A DNA stretch of 64,000 nucleotides from DASWTL01 sp966250385. Lineage in GTDB: Bacteria; Bacteroidota; Bacteroidia; Sphingobacteriales; Sphingobacteriaceae. Location of the stretch: the NCBI GenBank assembly GCA_966250385.1, contig CBINHC010000006.1:1-64000 (forward strand), written 5' to 3'. The notes under the pieces were generated by a model. It searched no databases. It had not been told where the DNA came from and saw nothing but the letters and a program-made list of their open reading frames with translations. The position numbers and the translations under genes were made by a program. This document shows positions 16,540-25,925 of the stretch, in pieces. How positions within the stretch are numbered: position 1 is the first letter of the stretch; each line of letters opens with the position of its first letter.

Positions 16540-16543
16540 GTTT

Positions 16544-18406
16544 TTAATATTTTAGGTTGAAGAAATGTTTATACCATAGTTCCAGAGAGAGGATGATAAA
16601 CAGCTGCCGCTGATAGTCCTTTTTCTGCTCCTTGTGTTGTTGAATCATCGTGCGGATAAACCCTGTGTTCAGATAGGTCCTGCTCAGCGAATCCTGACTT
16701 TCAATAATGTCCGCAAGCAGCCCGGCAAAATCTGATTTCAGCCATTCGTCGATTGGAGTGAGAAATCCTCTTTTTTTGCGGTTTATGATGGAATCCGGCA
16801 ACCATTCGGAGGCGGCCTTCCGGTGGACATACTTGCCTTTATTGCCTCTCAGCTTGTAGCGGACAGGGAGGCTCTCCAGGAAACTGACCAGCGTGATATC
16901 CAGGTAAGGCACCCTGTTTTCCAGCGAATTCGCCATGGTCAGCTTGTCATTGAAAAGAAGGAGGTTATCGGGCAGCATGGTTCTTGTATCCAGGTAAAGG
17001 AGCTTCGAAAGGGAGTCGTTCAGGCCGGTCGTTTGCATGAAGATCTGGCTGAACAGGGGGCGCTGGTTTGCATCGGTCAATGCGGTATAGTCGGGGCTGT
17101 AGAGTTTCCTTTTCAGGTCGGGAGTGAAAAGTGTATAGATCGCGATGAAGCGGTCGAGCTCTTCCTGGAACCGGGACGCGTATAAGCCGCGCGCCAGCGT
17201 ACCGTCTGCTGGAAAAATCTTTGAAATGAGGTCCGCGGGGATGAAGGGCAGGAACCAGTTGTACCTGGAGATGAAATGCTCGCCCAGGTATCTTTTGTAG
17301 CCGGCCATCGGTTCATCGGCACCCTGGCCGCTGATGACGACCTTGACATACTGAGACGCCAGCCTGGCCACATAATATAAGGCCGGGATCGTCGGCTCCG
17401 CGATTGGCTCTTCGGTATGGTAGAAGGACTTGTAGAAGAAGTCCAGGTATTCCTTTTTCTCGATAATGACCTCGTGATGGTCAGAGCCGATATGCCGCGC
17501 AGTTTCGCGGGCATCTGCGAGCTCATTGTAGTCACCTTCCCCTGTGAATCCGACAGTGAATGATTTGATCGGGTCTTTTGAGTATTTGCCCATCAGGGAA
17601 CCCAGAACCGCCGAGTCCACCCCGCCGCTCAGGAGAAGGCCCACAGGGACATCGCTCAGAAGCTGCCTTTTAACGGCGTTCTCCAGGAGGCGTTTATACT
17701 CTTCGACCGCTTCGGTTTCAGAGATCCTCATGTTGACGGCGGGTTTGCTCGTCCAGTATGGGTTCAGACTGCTCTGTCCGCCTGAGACGGTGTACTCCAG
17801 ATAATGAGCCGGGCTCAGTTTACGGATTCCTTTGAAAAGCGTCTGGGGGGCCGGATTATATCTGAAAGTCAGAAAGGTGTTCATGGCCTCAGTGTCTATT
17901 TCCTTCCGGTAGTCCGCATTGCTCAGGATGATCTTCAGTTCGGACCCGAAAATCAACCGTTCTTCATGCTGGTAATAGTAGAGCGGTTTTACGCCAAACT
18001 GATCCCTGACCAGGTACACTTTTCCTCTTATCCGGTCGAAGAAGGCCAGGGCGAAAATTCCGACGAAGTCTTTGACTGCTTCGATCCCGAACTCCCGGAT
18101 ATAGTACAGGATCGTTTCGGTATCCGAATGCCCCCGGAACGGGATGTCCTTCAGTTTCTTTCTCAGTTCATAATGATTGTAGATCTCCCCGTTGAAGACC
18201 ATGCAGTAGTTGTTGCAAAGGCTGAAAATCGGCTGATTCCCTGCCTCGGAAAGATCCTGAATGGATAATCTCGTGTGACCGAAGAACAACCGGTTGCCGT
18301 GATGTTCCATCACCGCCAGGGCCCGGTTGTCCGGTCCCCGGTGTGCGATCAGCGACAGATCCGCCTCGTTCAGACTGCAGTTTACTGTGCCAGCAATTCC
18401 ACACAT
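16544..18406 (-). CDS. asnB: AsnB-type glutamine amidotransferase (second copy)
   Basis: A 620-aa class-II glutamine amidotransferase. I start it at 18406 so that the nucleophilic cysteine is residue 2 (MCGIAG); a longer frame to 18562 would overlap the upstream gene and bury this Cys. The glutaminase domain (1-~200) has the NGEIYNHYELR and DQFGVKPLYY blocks, and the C-terminal ATP-PPi domain contains LLSGGVDSAV. Genuine asparagine synthesis is possible, but AsnB homologues paired with heparinase II/III-like genes are typical of exopolysaccharide loci (for example XrtA-type), where an amidation of the polymer or of a precursor is suspected. It follows the heparinase-like gene by 11 bases. Confidence 0.88.
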   Translation of the reverse strand: MCGIAGTVNCSLNEADLSLIAHRGPDNRALAVMEHHGNRLFFGHTRLSIQDLSEAGNQPIFSLCNNYCMVFNGEIYNHYELRKKLKDIPFRGHSDTETILYYIREFGIEAVKDFVGIFALAFFDRIRGKVYLVRDQFGVKPLYYYQHEERLIFGSELKIILSNADYRKEIDTEAMNTFLTFRYNPAPQTLFKGIRKLSPAHYLEYTVSGGQSSLNPYWTSKPAVNMRISETEAVEEYKRLLENAVKRQLLSDVPVGLLLSGGVDSAVLGSLMGKYSKDPIKSFTVGFTGEGDYNELADARETARHIGSDHHEVIIEKKEYLDFFYKSFYHTEEPIAEPTIPALYYVARLASQYVKVVISGQGADEPMAGYKRYLGEHFISRYNWFLPFIPADLISKIFPADGTLARGLYASRFQEELDRFIAIYTLFTPDLKRKLYSPDYTALTDANQRPLFSQIFMQTTGLNDSLSKLLYLDTRTMLPDNLLLFNDKLTMANSLENRVPYLDITLVSFLESLPVRYKLRGNKGKYVHRKAASEWLPDSIINRKKRGFLTPIDEWLKSDFAGLLADIIESQDSLSRTYLNTGFIRTMIQQHKEQKKDYQRQLFIILSLELWYKHFFNLKY

Positions 18407-18417
18407 ATTTTCGGGTT

Positions 18418-20352
18418 TTAAGAAATGTCGATGACTGTAGTAAAATGTAAGGTCGAGGAGCTTTTCACGGTTCCCAGGCAGACAGGGGCGGGCTCCTTCT
18501 TGTAGAATGATCCGGAGTACCAGCCGAGGATCGGGCTGGTCTCGCCTTTGAACATCCGCCATTTCAGCTGAGGATCGAGGCTGATCCGGACCATCCTTCC
18601 CGACGGCGACTTCAGCTCTATTGAACGGTCATGGAGTGTGTGCGGGACTGCGGGGTGAAAATGGAAAGGCATTTCTATTTTCAATGGCCGCCCGCCGTCA
18701 TTGTAAATGTGATCGCTGATAAGGAAGCGGTTTTCGTCTTTCAGAAATTCGACCTTCCGCCGGTGGCGGGCACTGAACTGCCGGTATCCATTATGTTCCG
18801 CGACCGCAAAGTCATAGCCGGCCGAGGTCCCAAAGTCCGAAACAGCCGTCTGATAGTGGTCAAGCCACAGGGTCGGCCCGACAAAAGTGGCCTGGTTCTG
18901 ATCGTTAATGCAGATCGTATTGTGAGCCTTCGTACTCAGAAAATAGCTGCGCCATTCCGGGTGCGTGTGGTAGCAGTAGGTGCCCGGGTCCGTTATCACC
19001 GGGAAGCCGTCGATATGCAGTACGAATGACAGGGCGTCTGCATGACCATGGGCGGCAATTGACAGGTATCCCAATGGCGCCGCATCGAAATGGAAATAAA
19101 TCTCGTCGTTGCTGCTTTTTTGCAGCCGGAAGATAAAGTGCCCCTCTGCCGGAAATGCCCTGGAGGTTTTAACGGGCAGGTCGCCCGGCAATGCCCGGTA
19201 CACAACTCCTGCGCCTTCTCCGAAAAGCAGGCGGTTCTTCTGGTCGGGGCTTTTGTCCCGGAGTAATGACGAATCCCTGAAGCAGATGGCGCCGCTCCAA
19301 AGCAGTGAATAATACGGATTGACCCCTTTTCCGGGGTTCAGGGCGATGACCCTGCCATCATCTTCATCTCCGTAGACGGGGACCGAGCCACTCATATCAA
19401 GCAGTTCATGCACGTACCGGAGGATCTGATAAAGCCGTGCCTGGTATCCGGATGACAGCGGGCTCCCGCTTCGGCTCCCGAATACCTGGCACAGCAGCAG
19501 GAAATCGGTGATGAAGGGAATGTATTTTGCCGTTTCCTCCCGGTTGATCCCGTTCTCAGAATGCTGAAGGCAGATTTCACGTTCGAGGCCTTTTTTGCAG
19601 TAGGCGGTCCAGGTGTCCGATTCAGGGAAGACCCATTTGCAGCCGGCGATGAACAGCCCGGCATATTCCGAGATCAGGTGATTATTGGCCGAGGAATGCA
19701 GGGACGGGTTTTTGAAGGAAAAGACGCAATGCGAGTAGATCGACGGTATCCACTCCCGGGAAACAAAGTCATTGATCTCGGGATCGGCTGCTGCAAGCAT
19801 GTCCATCTCCAGGATATCCCAGGTCAGCGCCCAGTTGATCAGCCTGATATTCACTTCAATATTGCTATACCAGTTAATTCCCACCAGGTATGGGTTTTGT
19901 CTGATCCATGTCCTGAGTAACCGGATGATGAGCATCAGGGTCTGCGGATTGTTGTCCTTCCGGTAGGACAGGGCCAGCTGGGGAAGAAAGAGCATGCGGT
20001 TCAGTTCCCAGACATGCTTGGCGCTTCCGTAATGGTCATTCCGCATATTAATCACCCGTGAATAGGACAGGGGGAATCTTTTTCCGCTGCTGACATCCTG
20101 GTGCCAGTCCCGGATCGTTTCGGGGTGGAAAACGGTTCCGAAAATATCTGCCCGGGGATCGGTCCTCAACTCCTCCGGCCTGTCAATATAGAGGAGTCGT
20201 TTGCAGTTGATCCCAAAGAATGCAGGCTTCTTATATTTATGCAGTTCTTTTCTTTCGCTCCTAGACCGGTAGAACTGGCCCAGCCTGAACACGAGTTCCT
20301 TGCTGGAGATAGTCTTGAGACGGTTAAGGTACCAGTGAACTGTTGCAGCCAT
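18418..20352 (-). CDS. Heparinase II/III family protein
   Basis: A 644-aa protein with an N-terminal helical alpha/alpha-toroid region (about 60-330, Hepar_II_III_N-like: LRTWIRQNPYLVGINWYS, SANNHLISEYAGL) and a C-terminal heparinase II/III beta-sandwich domain (about 360-640) with AAHGHADALSFVLHIDG and DPGTYCYH. No signal peptide is obvious, so the product would stay in the cytoplasm unless exported atypically, which is odd for a lyase. Family members cleave uronate-containing glycans, and exopolysaccharide-locus members may act on the nascent or turned-over polymer. It overlaps the upstream GT4 stop by ATGA and is followed closely by asnB, a recurring pair. Activity is inferred from fold only. 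Confidence 0.82.
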   Translation of the reverse strand: MAATVHWYLNRLKTISSKELVFRLGQFYRSRSERKELHKYKKPAFFGINCKRLLYIDRPEELRTDPRADIFGTVFHPETIRDWHQDVSSGKRFPLSYSRVINMRNDHYGSAKHVWELNRMLFLPQLALSYRKDNNPQTLMLIIRLLRTWIRQNPYLVGINWYSNIEVNIRLINWALTWDILEMDMLAAADPEINDFVSREWIPSIYSHCVFSFKNPSLHSSANNHLISEYAGLFIAGCKWVFPESDTWTAYCKKGLEREICLQHSENGINREETAKYIPFITDFLLLCQVFGSRSGSPLSSGYQARLYQILRYVHELLDMSGSVPVYGDEDDGRVIALNPGKGVNPYYSLLWSGAICFRDSSLLRDKSPDQKNRLLFGEGAGVVYRALPGDLPVKTSRAFPAEGHFIFRLQKSSNDEIYFHFDAAPLGYLSIAAHGHADALSFVLHIDGFPVITDPGTYCYHTHPEWRSYFLSTKAHNTICINDQNQATFVGPTLWLDHYQTAVSDFGTSAGYDFAVAEHNGYRQFSARHRRKVEFLKDENRFLISDHIYNDGGRPLKIEMPFHFHPAVPHTLHDRSIELKSPSGRMVRISLDPQLKWRMFKGETSPILGWYSGSFYKKEPAPVCLGTVKSSSTLHFTTVIDIS

Positions 20353-21425
20353 CAGATGAGGGATTGATAAAGGGTTTCCACTTTGGGCATGACGTTCTCG
20401 GGGTAATACTCCCTGACCAATGACCTGGATGCCTGGCCGTGTCTCTGGAGCTTCAGCGGTTCATTCAAATAGTAACAGATGGAATGGAGGATGGCCGTCT
20501 GATCACCCGGTGTGATCAGCAGCCCGTTTACGTCATGCTTTACGATTTCGGGGATTCCGCCGACCCGGGTTGCGATCACCGCTTTACCGTAGCTTAGGGC
20601 CTCAAGGACGGAAACAGGCATTCCTTCTCCGTATGAAGGAAGAATGAACAGATCCGAACTGACCATCAGCTGGTGTTTCGCCTGGTCGGTCACCCATCCC
20701 CTGAACGACACCATATGGTCCAGGCCGTTTTCCCGGATGATCCTTCGCAGGTTTTCTACTTCACCATTTCCCCCGATGACGAGCCTGATCCGGTTGCTGA
20801 AGGCACGCCTGTTTTGAGAAAGGACATCCAGGAGATCATAGATGCCCTTTTCCCTGCAGATGAGTCCCAGAAAAAGGAGCGTGATCACCGGTGATCTTCG
20901 GTCCCTGATCTCCGGTCGCTGGGGCGGAACGGGGTTGCTTATGTAATGAACCTGGTGAAGATTGAACTGCCGGGCGATAAACTCCTGCCATTGTGCGGAT
21001 ACCGTGACTGTGACATGACTGAGCCGGAAGAACCGGTGCATGATGTTTTTCTGAAGCCGGTTGGCGTTCTGATAGATCAGGTCATATGCGCCGGAGTGCA
21101 GATGGTTGATGATCTTTTTCCTGAACAGGTACCTGGCCATCAGCATCACCAGCAGTTTCCGGTAAAAACTGCCGTTGACCGAGCTGTGAATATGAACGAT
21201 CCGGATTCCCCGGTTGATGAGAAGAAAACGGAAAATCAGGAAAAACTGCCTGGCAAAGTAACCGATCTTCATCCCGGTACTCCGGTCATACCGGTAAGTC
21301 GGAATAAAATTGAACGTCTCGTAGTATTCTTTTTGATTGCTGATCACGGCACCGATGCCGCCGCGGTGATTCCGGTGGTGCGGACCGATGATCAGCACTT
21401 TTCCTGAAACTTCTTTTCGGATCAT
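20352..21425 (-). CDS. GT4 family glycosyltransferase
   Basis: A 357-aa GT-B enzyme. I start at 21425 (MIRKEVSGKVLIIGPH), since a longer frame to 21614 runs back over the neighbouring gene and has no homology-like sequence. The acceptor domain has a GGIGAVI loop, and the Glycos_transf_1 domain contains LLFLGLICREKGIYDLLD and the donor-site block ILPSYGEGMPVSVLEALSYGKAVIA with the conserved E-x7-E spacing. It is translationally coupled (ATGA) to the heparinase-like gene. Linkage specificity is unknown. Confidence 0.87.
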   Translation of the reverse strand: MIRKEVSGKVLIIGPHHRNHRGGIGAVISNQKEYYETFNFIPTYRYDRSTGMKIGYFARQFFLIFRFLLINRGIRIVHIHSSVNGSFYRKLLVMLMARYLFRKKIINHLHSGAYDLIYQNANRLQKNIMHRFFRLSHVTVTVSAQWQEFIARQFNLHQVHYISNPVPPQRPEIRDRRSPVITLLFLGLICREKGIYDLLDVLSQNRRAFSNRIRLVIGGNGEVENLRRIIRENGLDHMVSFRGWVTDQAKHQLMVSSDLFILPSYGEGMPVSVLEALSYGKAVIATRVGGIPEIVKHDVNGLLITPGDQTAILHSICYYLNEPLKLQRHGQASRSLVREYYPENVMPKVETLYQSLI

Positions 21426-21436
21426 GGATGTCGGGA

Positions 21437-22483
21437 TTAGTCTTCGCCGTAGCGGCTGAGGTAATCGTTCACGGTTGAGCTGATAGAGTATTTTTCCAGG
21501 GCATCCTGGTAACTTGCATGGCATCGGGTCTCGATTTCTCCGATCTGGTACGCACGGCGTATTTCCAGAATGACTTTTGCAAGGGCATCCGGATTTCCTT
21601 TTTCCGCCAGCCATCCCCCGGGCAGACTGCTGATAATCTCAGAAGGCCCGTCAACATCGGAGGCCGCCACGGGCAGGCCGGCGGCAATACCTTCGATTAC
21701 CGATATCCCGAAGCCTTCATATATACTTGGCTGGATCAGAAGATCATAGTCCATCAGGTGCCGGTAAATAAAATCACGGTCTTTCCCCCCGAGAAATCTC
21801 ACCTGCGCAGTCACACCAAGCTGCGCTGCCAGCTCCTGCAGATAGCTCAGGGAAGGACCAACGCCGACGAAATCAACGGATACACCGGAGACGCCGTAAC
21901 GGTGTACGATAGCAGAAAGGGATTTCAGCAGGATATCCTGCCCCTTCTTTTCGTGATACAGGCGGCCAACCTGGACCATCCGCAGCCGGTCATGCAGTTC
22001 ATAGTGCTGTTTGCGGCGGATCTTTGAAAATTGGATTCCGTTGTAGACCAGATCTGACCGGTATTTGCTTCGGCTGAGGATATCCAGTCTGACTGCTTCG
22101 GAGATCGAGAACAGCCGGTCATATTTTCTGAGATTTTCGGTAGGCTGATTGACGTCATGAATAGTGAGGCATGTCCGGGCCGCGGTTTTGAGAGCAAGGA
22201 TATTGATCGCATTCTGATCGTGAAAATGAATGACGTCCGGCCGGATCCGGAACAGCAGGTAGTTGAACCTGAGGACCTTCCCGGGATGCCGGCTCCCGGG
22301 AATCCGGTTCACGAGATGTATCGGAATGGCGCTGTTGACGCCGCTGATCAGTCGCCGGTCATAGGCCTTATTGATGATGATCAGTTCTACCTGGTTCGTC
22401 TTGAACTGCTCGTTGAGGATGTCTACGAGCATGGTCTCCGATCCGCCCAGGTTCAGCGAGAATATGACATGGAGAATTTTCAT
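21437..22483 (-). CDS. GT4 family glycosyltransferase
   Basis: A 348-aa GT-B enzyme that starts KILHVIFSLNLGGSETML, the classic GT4 N-terminus with GGSE. The C-terminal domain has MVQVGRLYHEKKGQDILLK and the donor loop IQPSIYEGFGISVIEGIAAGLPVAA. It follows the GT2 gene by 13 bases and precedes the next GT4 by 11, consistent with one transcript. It adds one sugar to the lipid-linked repeat unit; donor and linkage cannot be told from the sequence. Confidence 0.88.
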   Translation of the reverse strand: MKILHVIFSLNLGGSETMLVDILNEQFKTNQVELIIINKAYDRRLISGVNSAIPIHLVNRIPGSRHPGKVLRFNYLLFRIRPDVIHFHDQNAINILALKTAARTCLTIHDVNQPTENLRKYDRLFSISEAVRLDILSRSKYRSDLVYNGIQFSKIRRKQHYELHDRLRMVQVGRLYHEKKGQDILLKSLSAIVHRYGVSGVSVDFVGVGPSLSYLQELAAQLGVTAQVRFLGGKDRDFIYRHLMDYDLLIQPSIYEGFGISVIEGIAAGLPVAASDVDGPSEIISSLPGGWLAEKGNPDALAKVILEIRRAYQIGEIETRCHASYQDALEKYSISSTVNDYLSRYGED

Positions 22484-22496
22484 GGTAAGGAGGTAA

Positions 22497-23414
22497 TCAG
22501 TTGAGCCTTCTCAGATACGATGGCGGAAGGGAGTATTTGATAAACCGAAGGATGTCCAATGGCAGGTTCAATACCGAAAAGAAGATCAGGGACAGATTTT
22601 TCTGCGGTGTCTTAGCCGGGTTGGTCCACTCCCGGACCTGGTGAAACGTGCCGAACCACCTGAACTCGGAAGGTCTGACCAGTTTTAATGCGCTGTAGAG
22701 GTAGGGAAGGTGCAGCAAGTCATAGTTCCGGTGCCTCAGATTCAGGGCCGTGCGTTCGGTACGCTGCAGTTTACGGTTGCTGCTCAGGTTCGTCGGCGTG
22801 TTTTCAAGGTAATACCCGAGATCTGTGGTCGTCCGGACCATAGGGTATTCCGAGGCCACCCGGATCTGGAAATCCAGGTCGGCGACCAGGCGGAACTGTT
22901 CATCAAAATATCCGACCGTCTCATGGATTGCTTTACGCCACATGGGGAAGCATCCGATGTGATGATTCCGGAAAAAAGAGCGGAAATCCCGGTCAAAGTC
23001 CGGCTCAGCCTGGTACCTTCCGGTGGTCTTTCCGTATTCATTTACGATCGTGATGTTCCCGTAGCAGACGCCCGCCTCCGGGTGTTCGTCCAGGCAGCGG
23101 GCCTGGTCGGCCAGGGATGACGGAAGGCGTATGTCGTCCGTGTTCCAGATCGTGATGTAGGTTCCTTTCGCCAGCCGGATCCCTCTGTTCCAGCTCGCAT
23201 ACAGGCTTTCACGGTTGGCGACCGGGATGTGCCTGACGAACGGAAGAGCGGGAAGGTGCTTATGGATGATGTTCAGCTCATCTTCATCCGGGGCATTGTG
23301 CAGGAGCAGAATCTCCACATCCCCTGGGTTGGTGATCCGTTTTACTGCGGAAAAATAGCCCTCCAGAAACTGGGCAGAATTGTATACCGATGTCAGAACT
23401 GTTATTTTTTCCAT
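22497..23414 (-). CDS. GT2 family glycosyltransferase
   Basis: A 305-aa GT-A inverting glycosyltransferase. The N-terminal nucleotide-binding fold begins ITVLTSVYNSAQFLEGYFSA, with the DxD-equivalent region at ITIWNTDDIRLPSSL and an acceptor-site block around DEQFRLVADLDFQIRVA. The C-terminal ~60 residues are basic with one hydrophobic stretch, suggesting peripheral membrane association. It lies between the polymerase-like gene and the GT4 genes in the repeat-unit assembly part of the locus. Confidence 0.86.
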   Translation of the reverse strand: MEKITVLTSVYNSAQFLEGYFSAVKRITNPGDVEILLLHNAPDEDELNIIHKHLPALPFVRHIPVANRESLYASWNRGIRLAKGTYITIWNTDDIRLPSSLADQARCLDEHPEAGVCYGNITIVNEYGKTTGRYQAEPDFDRDFRSFFRNHHIGCFPMWRKAIHETVGYFDEQFRLVADLDFQIRVASEYPMVRTTTDLGYYLENTPTNLSSNRKLQRTERTALNLRHRNYDLLHLPYLYSALKLVRPSEFRWFGTFHQVREWTNPAKTPQKNLSLIFFSVLNLPLDILRFIKYSLPPSYLRRLN

Positions 23415-23471
23415 ATTTCAGGTAAGATCAGGTGTCGGACAAAACAATTTGCGGATGCGCTGCCGGCCGCG

Positions 23472-24842
23472 TCAGGAACTATAGTTCAGTACGGGGGTAT
23501 GCGGTCGGGCATAAACACGGAAGAGCTGCCTCTTCCAGAGGCCGTATTTTGTGACAATGAAAATCGCAAAGTTCATGAAGGTCCACAGGGAGCCGTACAA
23601 TGAGCTGCCTCCTGTCATCAGGCTGGAGATCGTGAGGGTAATAAAACCGGATGCGAGGAAAGAGACCAGCCAGTCTCCCGTCCTCAGGTAAAACATCACG
23701 CTTTGCGCTGAAAACCATAGCAGGATCACATACATCAGGATAACCCCGATCCAGCCGGTATGGTAAAGCAGGAAAGGAACGGTGGAATCTGCTTTCCAGG
23801 CGCCGATGTCGTTCATCTGCTGGTAATATTTGCGGTTCATTCCGGCCCCGAAGGCCGGGCTGGTATAGTTCGTGATTTCGACCGCCTTATTGAAATACGC
23901 CAGGCGGATATTTACGTTCTCTTCATCCTTCCCTTCCTTGGAAACATCTGCGAATCTTCCCACAAAGTATTCGGTCTGGTTCGGAAATATATTGTCCGCG
24001 ATCAGATATGCCGGACCGAGGCTGATTCCAAACAGGATGATGAATACTATCGCGGTCCTGATGCTTTCGGCCCCTTTCTTCAGTGATTGCAGGATCAGGA
24101 TGAAAACGATCTGCATGACTACGCTGATAATGATTGACCGCGTGAACGTAAAAAGCAGGGCAATCGGAAGAATCACCAGATTACCCAGGATCACCAGTTT
24201 CGGAACTTTCATGATCGGCATAATCATCGACTGGACCGACAATACCACGATGGCGGACAGGAACAGCGGGATAGTGGCAAAGTCCCGGATGGTCGTTCCT
24301 ACGCTGAGATCTACTTCAGCATAGATCAGTTCTTTGGGGAAGATGCTTATGATATTTCCGGAATTCAGGATATACAGCATCCCGGAAACAGGGGTAATAT
24401 AGAACAGCAGCCGGAGGAATGATTCATAGTGCCTTCTTTCAACGGCTGAAAAAACTGACAACCATAGGAAGTAGTTCAGACTGATGTAGATGAACTCTCT
24501 TGCGGTGAAGATGACGACCGCCTTATCTCCCGAGCCCAGGTAATCTGCCAGGAAAATGAGCACGACGTAAACGAGATATCCCAGCATCAGCTTTGACCCC
24601 AGACCGCGAAGCGACGGAACCCGCGCCCGGATCAGTACGATCGCGATGCAGCACAGCAGGAAGAACAGGAAGTCGTTAAAGATCATGTCGTTCGGTGAGA
24701 ACAGGTTCTTTCCCGCAACGGAGATGGTCTGATCAATAAAGGCGGCCGGGCCCTGCTGCAGCGCCAGCGGGAACAGCAGATAAAGCAGCGGATTCCTGCG
24801 GCCGTAATACGCACAGACCAGAAGGTAGAGCAGAATTGCCAT
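23472..24842 (-). CDS. Wzy-type O-antigen/exopolysaccharide polymerase (O-antigen ligase family)
   Basis: A 456-aa membrane protein with roughly 11-12 hydrophobic helices and one large soluble loop between late helices (about 295-350, including FADVSKEGKDEENVNIRLAY), the layout of Wzy polymerases and O-antigen ligases. The loop carries the Arg/His-type residues expected for the periplasmic active region (FGAGMNRKYYQQM). Sequence conservation in this family is very low, so the call rests on topology and position beside wzx and glycosyltransferases. It would link undecaprenyl-PP repeat units in the periplasm. Confidence 0.78.
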   Translation of the reverse strand: MAILLYLLVCAYYGRRNPLLYLLFPLALQQGPAAFIDQTISVAGKNLFSPNDMIFNDFLFFLLCCIAIVLIRARVPSLRGLGSKLMLGYLVYVVLIFLADYLGSGDKAVVIFTAREFIYISLNYFLWLSVFSAVERRHYESFLRLLFYITPVSGMLYILNSGNIISIFPKELIYAEVDLSVGTTIRDFATIPLFLSAIVVLSVQSMIMPIMKVPKLVILGNLVILPIALLFTFTRSIIISVVMQIVFILILQSLKKGAESIRTAIVFIILFGISLGPAYLIADNIFPNQTEYFVGRFADVSKEGKDEENVNIRLAYFNKAVEITNYTSPAFGAGMNRKYYQQMNDIGAWKADSTVPFLLYHTGWIGVILMYVILLWFSAQSVMFYLRTGDWLVSFLASGFITLTISSLMTGGSSLYGSLWTFMNFAIFIVTKYGLWKRQLFRVYARPHTPVLNYSS

Positions 24843-24863
24843 AGGTGAATGTATTACGGTTGG

Positions 24864-25925
24864 TCAGAATGCCCACTTTCGCCGCTCCCGGTTGCTCCGG
24901 ATGACGTAATTCTTTAGTGTCCGGTGGGTAATGCTTTTCAGGATGAGCATCAGGCATCTGGACCGCTTTGGACCGATGAGCGTCAGCCAGAGTAGGTCCA
25001 GCACCAGCTTGTACCTTGGCTCATTGTTTGCCAGGGAAATCACGATCTCGTTGATCAGGATGTTTTGCCTGAGAAAGAGCCGGATCAGTCTTTTCCTTTG
25101 CCGGACCTCGCCGGACAGGCCCCCGGTCTTCAGATACCTGATCTTTTCTGTTTCGACAGAGTTGGTCCAGTGGAGGAACCTCGCCTCTTCCGCTATGATA
25201 TGGTCCCCGGAGGTTTCTTTAACGGAGGTCAGATTGTTCCCGGTCCTCCGATATTGGACGAGCGGCGTGTTAATGAACATTGCGCCGCCCTGGACGATTC
25301 CGAGAAAGGACAGAAAGTAATCTTCGTAGCGCAGACATTCCGGCAGCTGGCCGGACAAATCCCTCAGCATCCTCGGCCGGAAAGCCAGCCCGAACCCCCC
25401 GAAATTAAATCCCGATACGAACCGGTAATTAGCTGCCGAAAAAATGTAGTCTGTACCGTTCCTGCTTTCGATATCCCCTTTAAACGTATCTTCACTGAAC
25501 TCATAAAATGTTTTCTTCAACCGCCGGCCATGCCGGTCGATAACCTCCGCGTCACACGCAAACAGGTCGATCTCCGGGTGTTCCAGGCTTTTCCTGACGA
25601 CATAGGATACCCGGTCGCTCCTGATGACATCATCGGTGGCAAAACAGACGATCAGTTCGCCCTTCGCCTGCTTCAGCAGGCTGTTTATGCTTTTGATCAG
25701 ACCCAGGTTCCTGCGGCCCATATCTACCGAAATACGGATGCCCGGCAAACCCTGGCTCTCAGTGAGGAACTCCCTGATCTGGTCAGCGGAGTTATCCGTT
25801 GAAAAGTCGTCTCTCAGCAGTATTTCGATGTTTTTGTAATCCTGATTCACGGCAGAGCGCAGGGCTTCCTTAACATACGGGCCATGATTGTAGCAGGGCA
25901 TGATAATAGATACAAGCGGGGTCAT
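24864..25925 (-). CDS. GT2 family glycosyltransferase
   Basis: A 353-aa GT-A fold enzyme. PLVSIIMPCYNHGPYVKEAL opens the nucleotide-binding domain, the metal-binding acidic motif lies in CFATDDVIRSDRV, and LRYEDYFLSFLG marks the acceptor/catalytic-base region. It overlaps the flippase stop by 4 bases and is followed 21 bases later by the polymerase gene, so the three are probably co-translated. The sugar it adds is unknown. Confidence 0.87.
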   Translation of the reverse strand: MTPLVSIIMPCYNHGPYVKEALRSAVNQDYKNIEILLRDDFSTDNSADQIREFLTESQGLPGIRISVDMGRRNLGLIKSINSLLKQAKGELIVCFATDDVIRSDRVSYVVRKSLEHPEIDLFACDAEVIDRHGRRLKKTFYEFSEDTFKGDIESRNGTDYIFSAANYRFVSGFNFGGFGLAFRPRMLRDLSGQLPECLRYEDYFLSFLGIVQGGAMFINTPLVQYRRTGNNLTSVKETSGDHIIAEEARFLHWTNSVETEKIRYLKTGGLSGEVRQRKRLIRLFLRQNILINEIVISLANNEPRYKLVLDLLWLTLIGPKRSRCLMLILKSITHRTLKNYVIRSNRERRKWAF

